From an uncultured Rhodospirillales bacterium (GTDB taxonomy: Bacteria; Pseudomonadota; Alphaproteobacteria; ATCC43930; CGMCC-115725): 5,098 bases of DNA. Position 1 is the stretch's first letter. Each line of letters begins with the position of its first letter. Of the stretch, positions 4,771-5,098 are shown piece after piece. The stretch is from NCBI GenBank assembly GCA_903897565.1, contig CAIUCF010000705.1:1-5098 (forward strand), written 5' to 3'. The position numbers and the translations under genes are program-made. The notes beneath the pieces are model-generated. The model did not search any database and was not told the origin of the DNA. It saw only the letters and a list, made by a program, of their open reading frames with translations.

Positions 4771-5098
4771 ATGACATACAGACACAATCACGATGACGGA
4801 CACGACCATCGGCACGGCCACGATCACGACCATGGCAGGGGCGGTCACCGCCATATGCGCGACGACGGCGGCCGTCATCGCGGTCGCGGCCATGGTGGCC
4901 CGGGCGGGCGGCGGCGGATGTTCGATGCCGGCGAGTTGCGCCTCGTCCTGCTCCACCTGATGGCGGCCCAACCCCGCCACGGCTACGACCTGATCCGCGA
5001 GATCGAGACCCGCACCGGCGGCGCCTATGCGCCGAGCCCGGGGATCGTCTATCCGACCCTGACCTTGCTGGAAGACCTGGAGCTGATCCACGCGACCA
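4771..5098 (+). CDS. PadR-family regulator with His-rich N-terminus (YqjI-like), 3' end outside window
   Basis: Only the first 109 residues are in view, and no stop is reached. Residues 1-49 are a disordered-looking His/Gly/Asp/Arg tail with 12 His, mostly alternating (His5, 7, 11, 13, 15, 17, 19, 21, 26, 28, 36, 41). A PadR winged helix starts at 51: FDAGELRLVLLHLM (51-64), RHGYDLIREIETRTGG (69-84), then YAPSPGIVYPTLTLLEDLELI (86-106), where SPG-x-x-YPTL marks the recognition helix. This layout is that of E. coli YqjI, whose His-rich tail binds nickel and which represses the divergent ferric-reductase gene yqjH and itself. Here the divergent gene encodes an EthD-like protein instead. A DNA-binding cytoplasmic repressor that senses a transition metal is likely but inferred. 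The TTGACA/palindrome region upstream is the probable operator. The tail could instead serve in metal storage, and which metal it prefers cannot be read from the sequence. Confidence 0.88.
   Translation, partial: MTYRHNHDDGHDHRHGHDHDHGRGGHRHMRDDGGRHRGRGHGGPGGRRRMFDAGELRLVLLHLMAAQPRHGYDLIREIETRTGGAYAPSPGIVYPTLTLLEDLELIHAT

Noticed and set aside
4783..4840. CAC/CAT/GAC-rich tract considered as a tandem DNA repeat or CRISPR-like array
   Set aside because: There is no fixed repeat unit or spacer. It is a codon-level result of an alternating His/Asp/Gly protein segment in the PadR frame.
4711..5091. A minus-strand open frame with a very hydrophobic Val/Met-rich stretch resembling membrane helices
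   Set aside because: The hydrophobic run arises because His codons CAC and CAT read as GTG and ATG on the other strand. The plus-strand PadR gene explains the region.

Overview
The window looks like the chromosome of a GC-rich alphaproteobacterium. The main coding stretches are very GC-rich (bases 2401-2460 are 48/60 G+C by hand count). Short dispersed intergenic repeats of kinds common in Alphaproteobacteria occur at both ends, and the protein families present (a MalT-type LuxR regulator, a MNT/HEPN pair, an EthD-like protein and a YqjI-like PadR regulator) fit that group. I cannot name a genus. No rRNA, tRNA, CRISPR array, transposase or phage gene is visible.

Layout. Bases 1-97 hold two dispersed repeats (9-44 and 57-78) packed directly against the ribosome binding site of the first gene. 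Bases 98-2857 (+) encode a complete 919-residue MalT/LAL-type transcriptional regulator with an N-terminal P-loop ATPase, a helical repeat middle and a C-terminal LuxR helix-turn-helix. After a 132-base spacer comes 2990-3490 (+), a 166-residue hypothetical protein of clearly lower GC. It meets tail to tail, with a 9-base overlap, a two-gene minus-strand operon (4133 to 3482). That operon is a MntA-type minimal nucleotidyltransferase (antitoxin) followed by a HepT/DUF86-type HEPN protein (toxin), with overlapping reading frames. The HEPN protein has a Gly where the catalytic Arg normally sits. A perfect 12-bp hairpin with a GAAA loop (4158-4185), of a common dispersed type, separates this operon from the next minus-strand gene.

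The right end is a divergent pair. A small EthD-like dimeric alpha/beta-barrel protein (4212-4583, minus) faces a PadR-family regulator (from 4771, plus) that runs off the window end. The regulator has a His-rich amino terminus (12 His in the first 49 residues) followed by a winged helix, the architecture of E. coli YqjI, a nickel/iron-responsive repressor. The 187-base space between them holds a perfect TTGACA box followed at once by overlapping AT-rich palindromes, a likely operator.

How the genes may work together: MntA and HepT form one toxin-antitoxin or defence module. The PadR regulator plausibly represses itself, and perhaps the EthD-like gene, through the shared operator. The LAL regulator has no obvious target in view. 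The lower-GC block (about 2990-3840) between high-GC flanks suggests the hypothetical gene and the toxin-antitoxin pair are accessory. The most notable points are the His-rich metal-sensor-like PadR gene with its operator, the variant HEPN active site, and the unnamed 166-residue protein beside the toxin-antitoxin pair.
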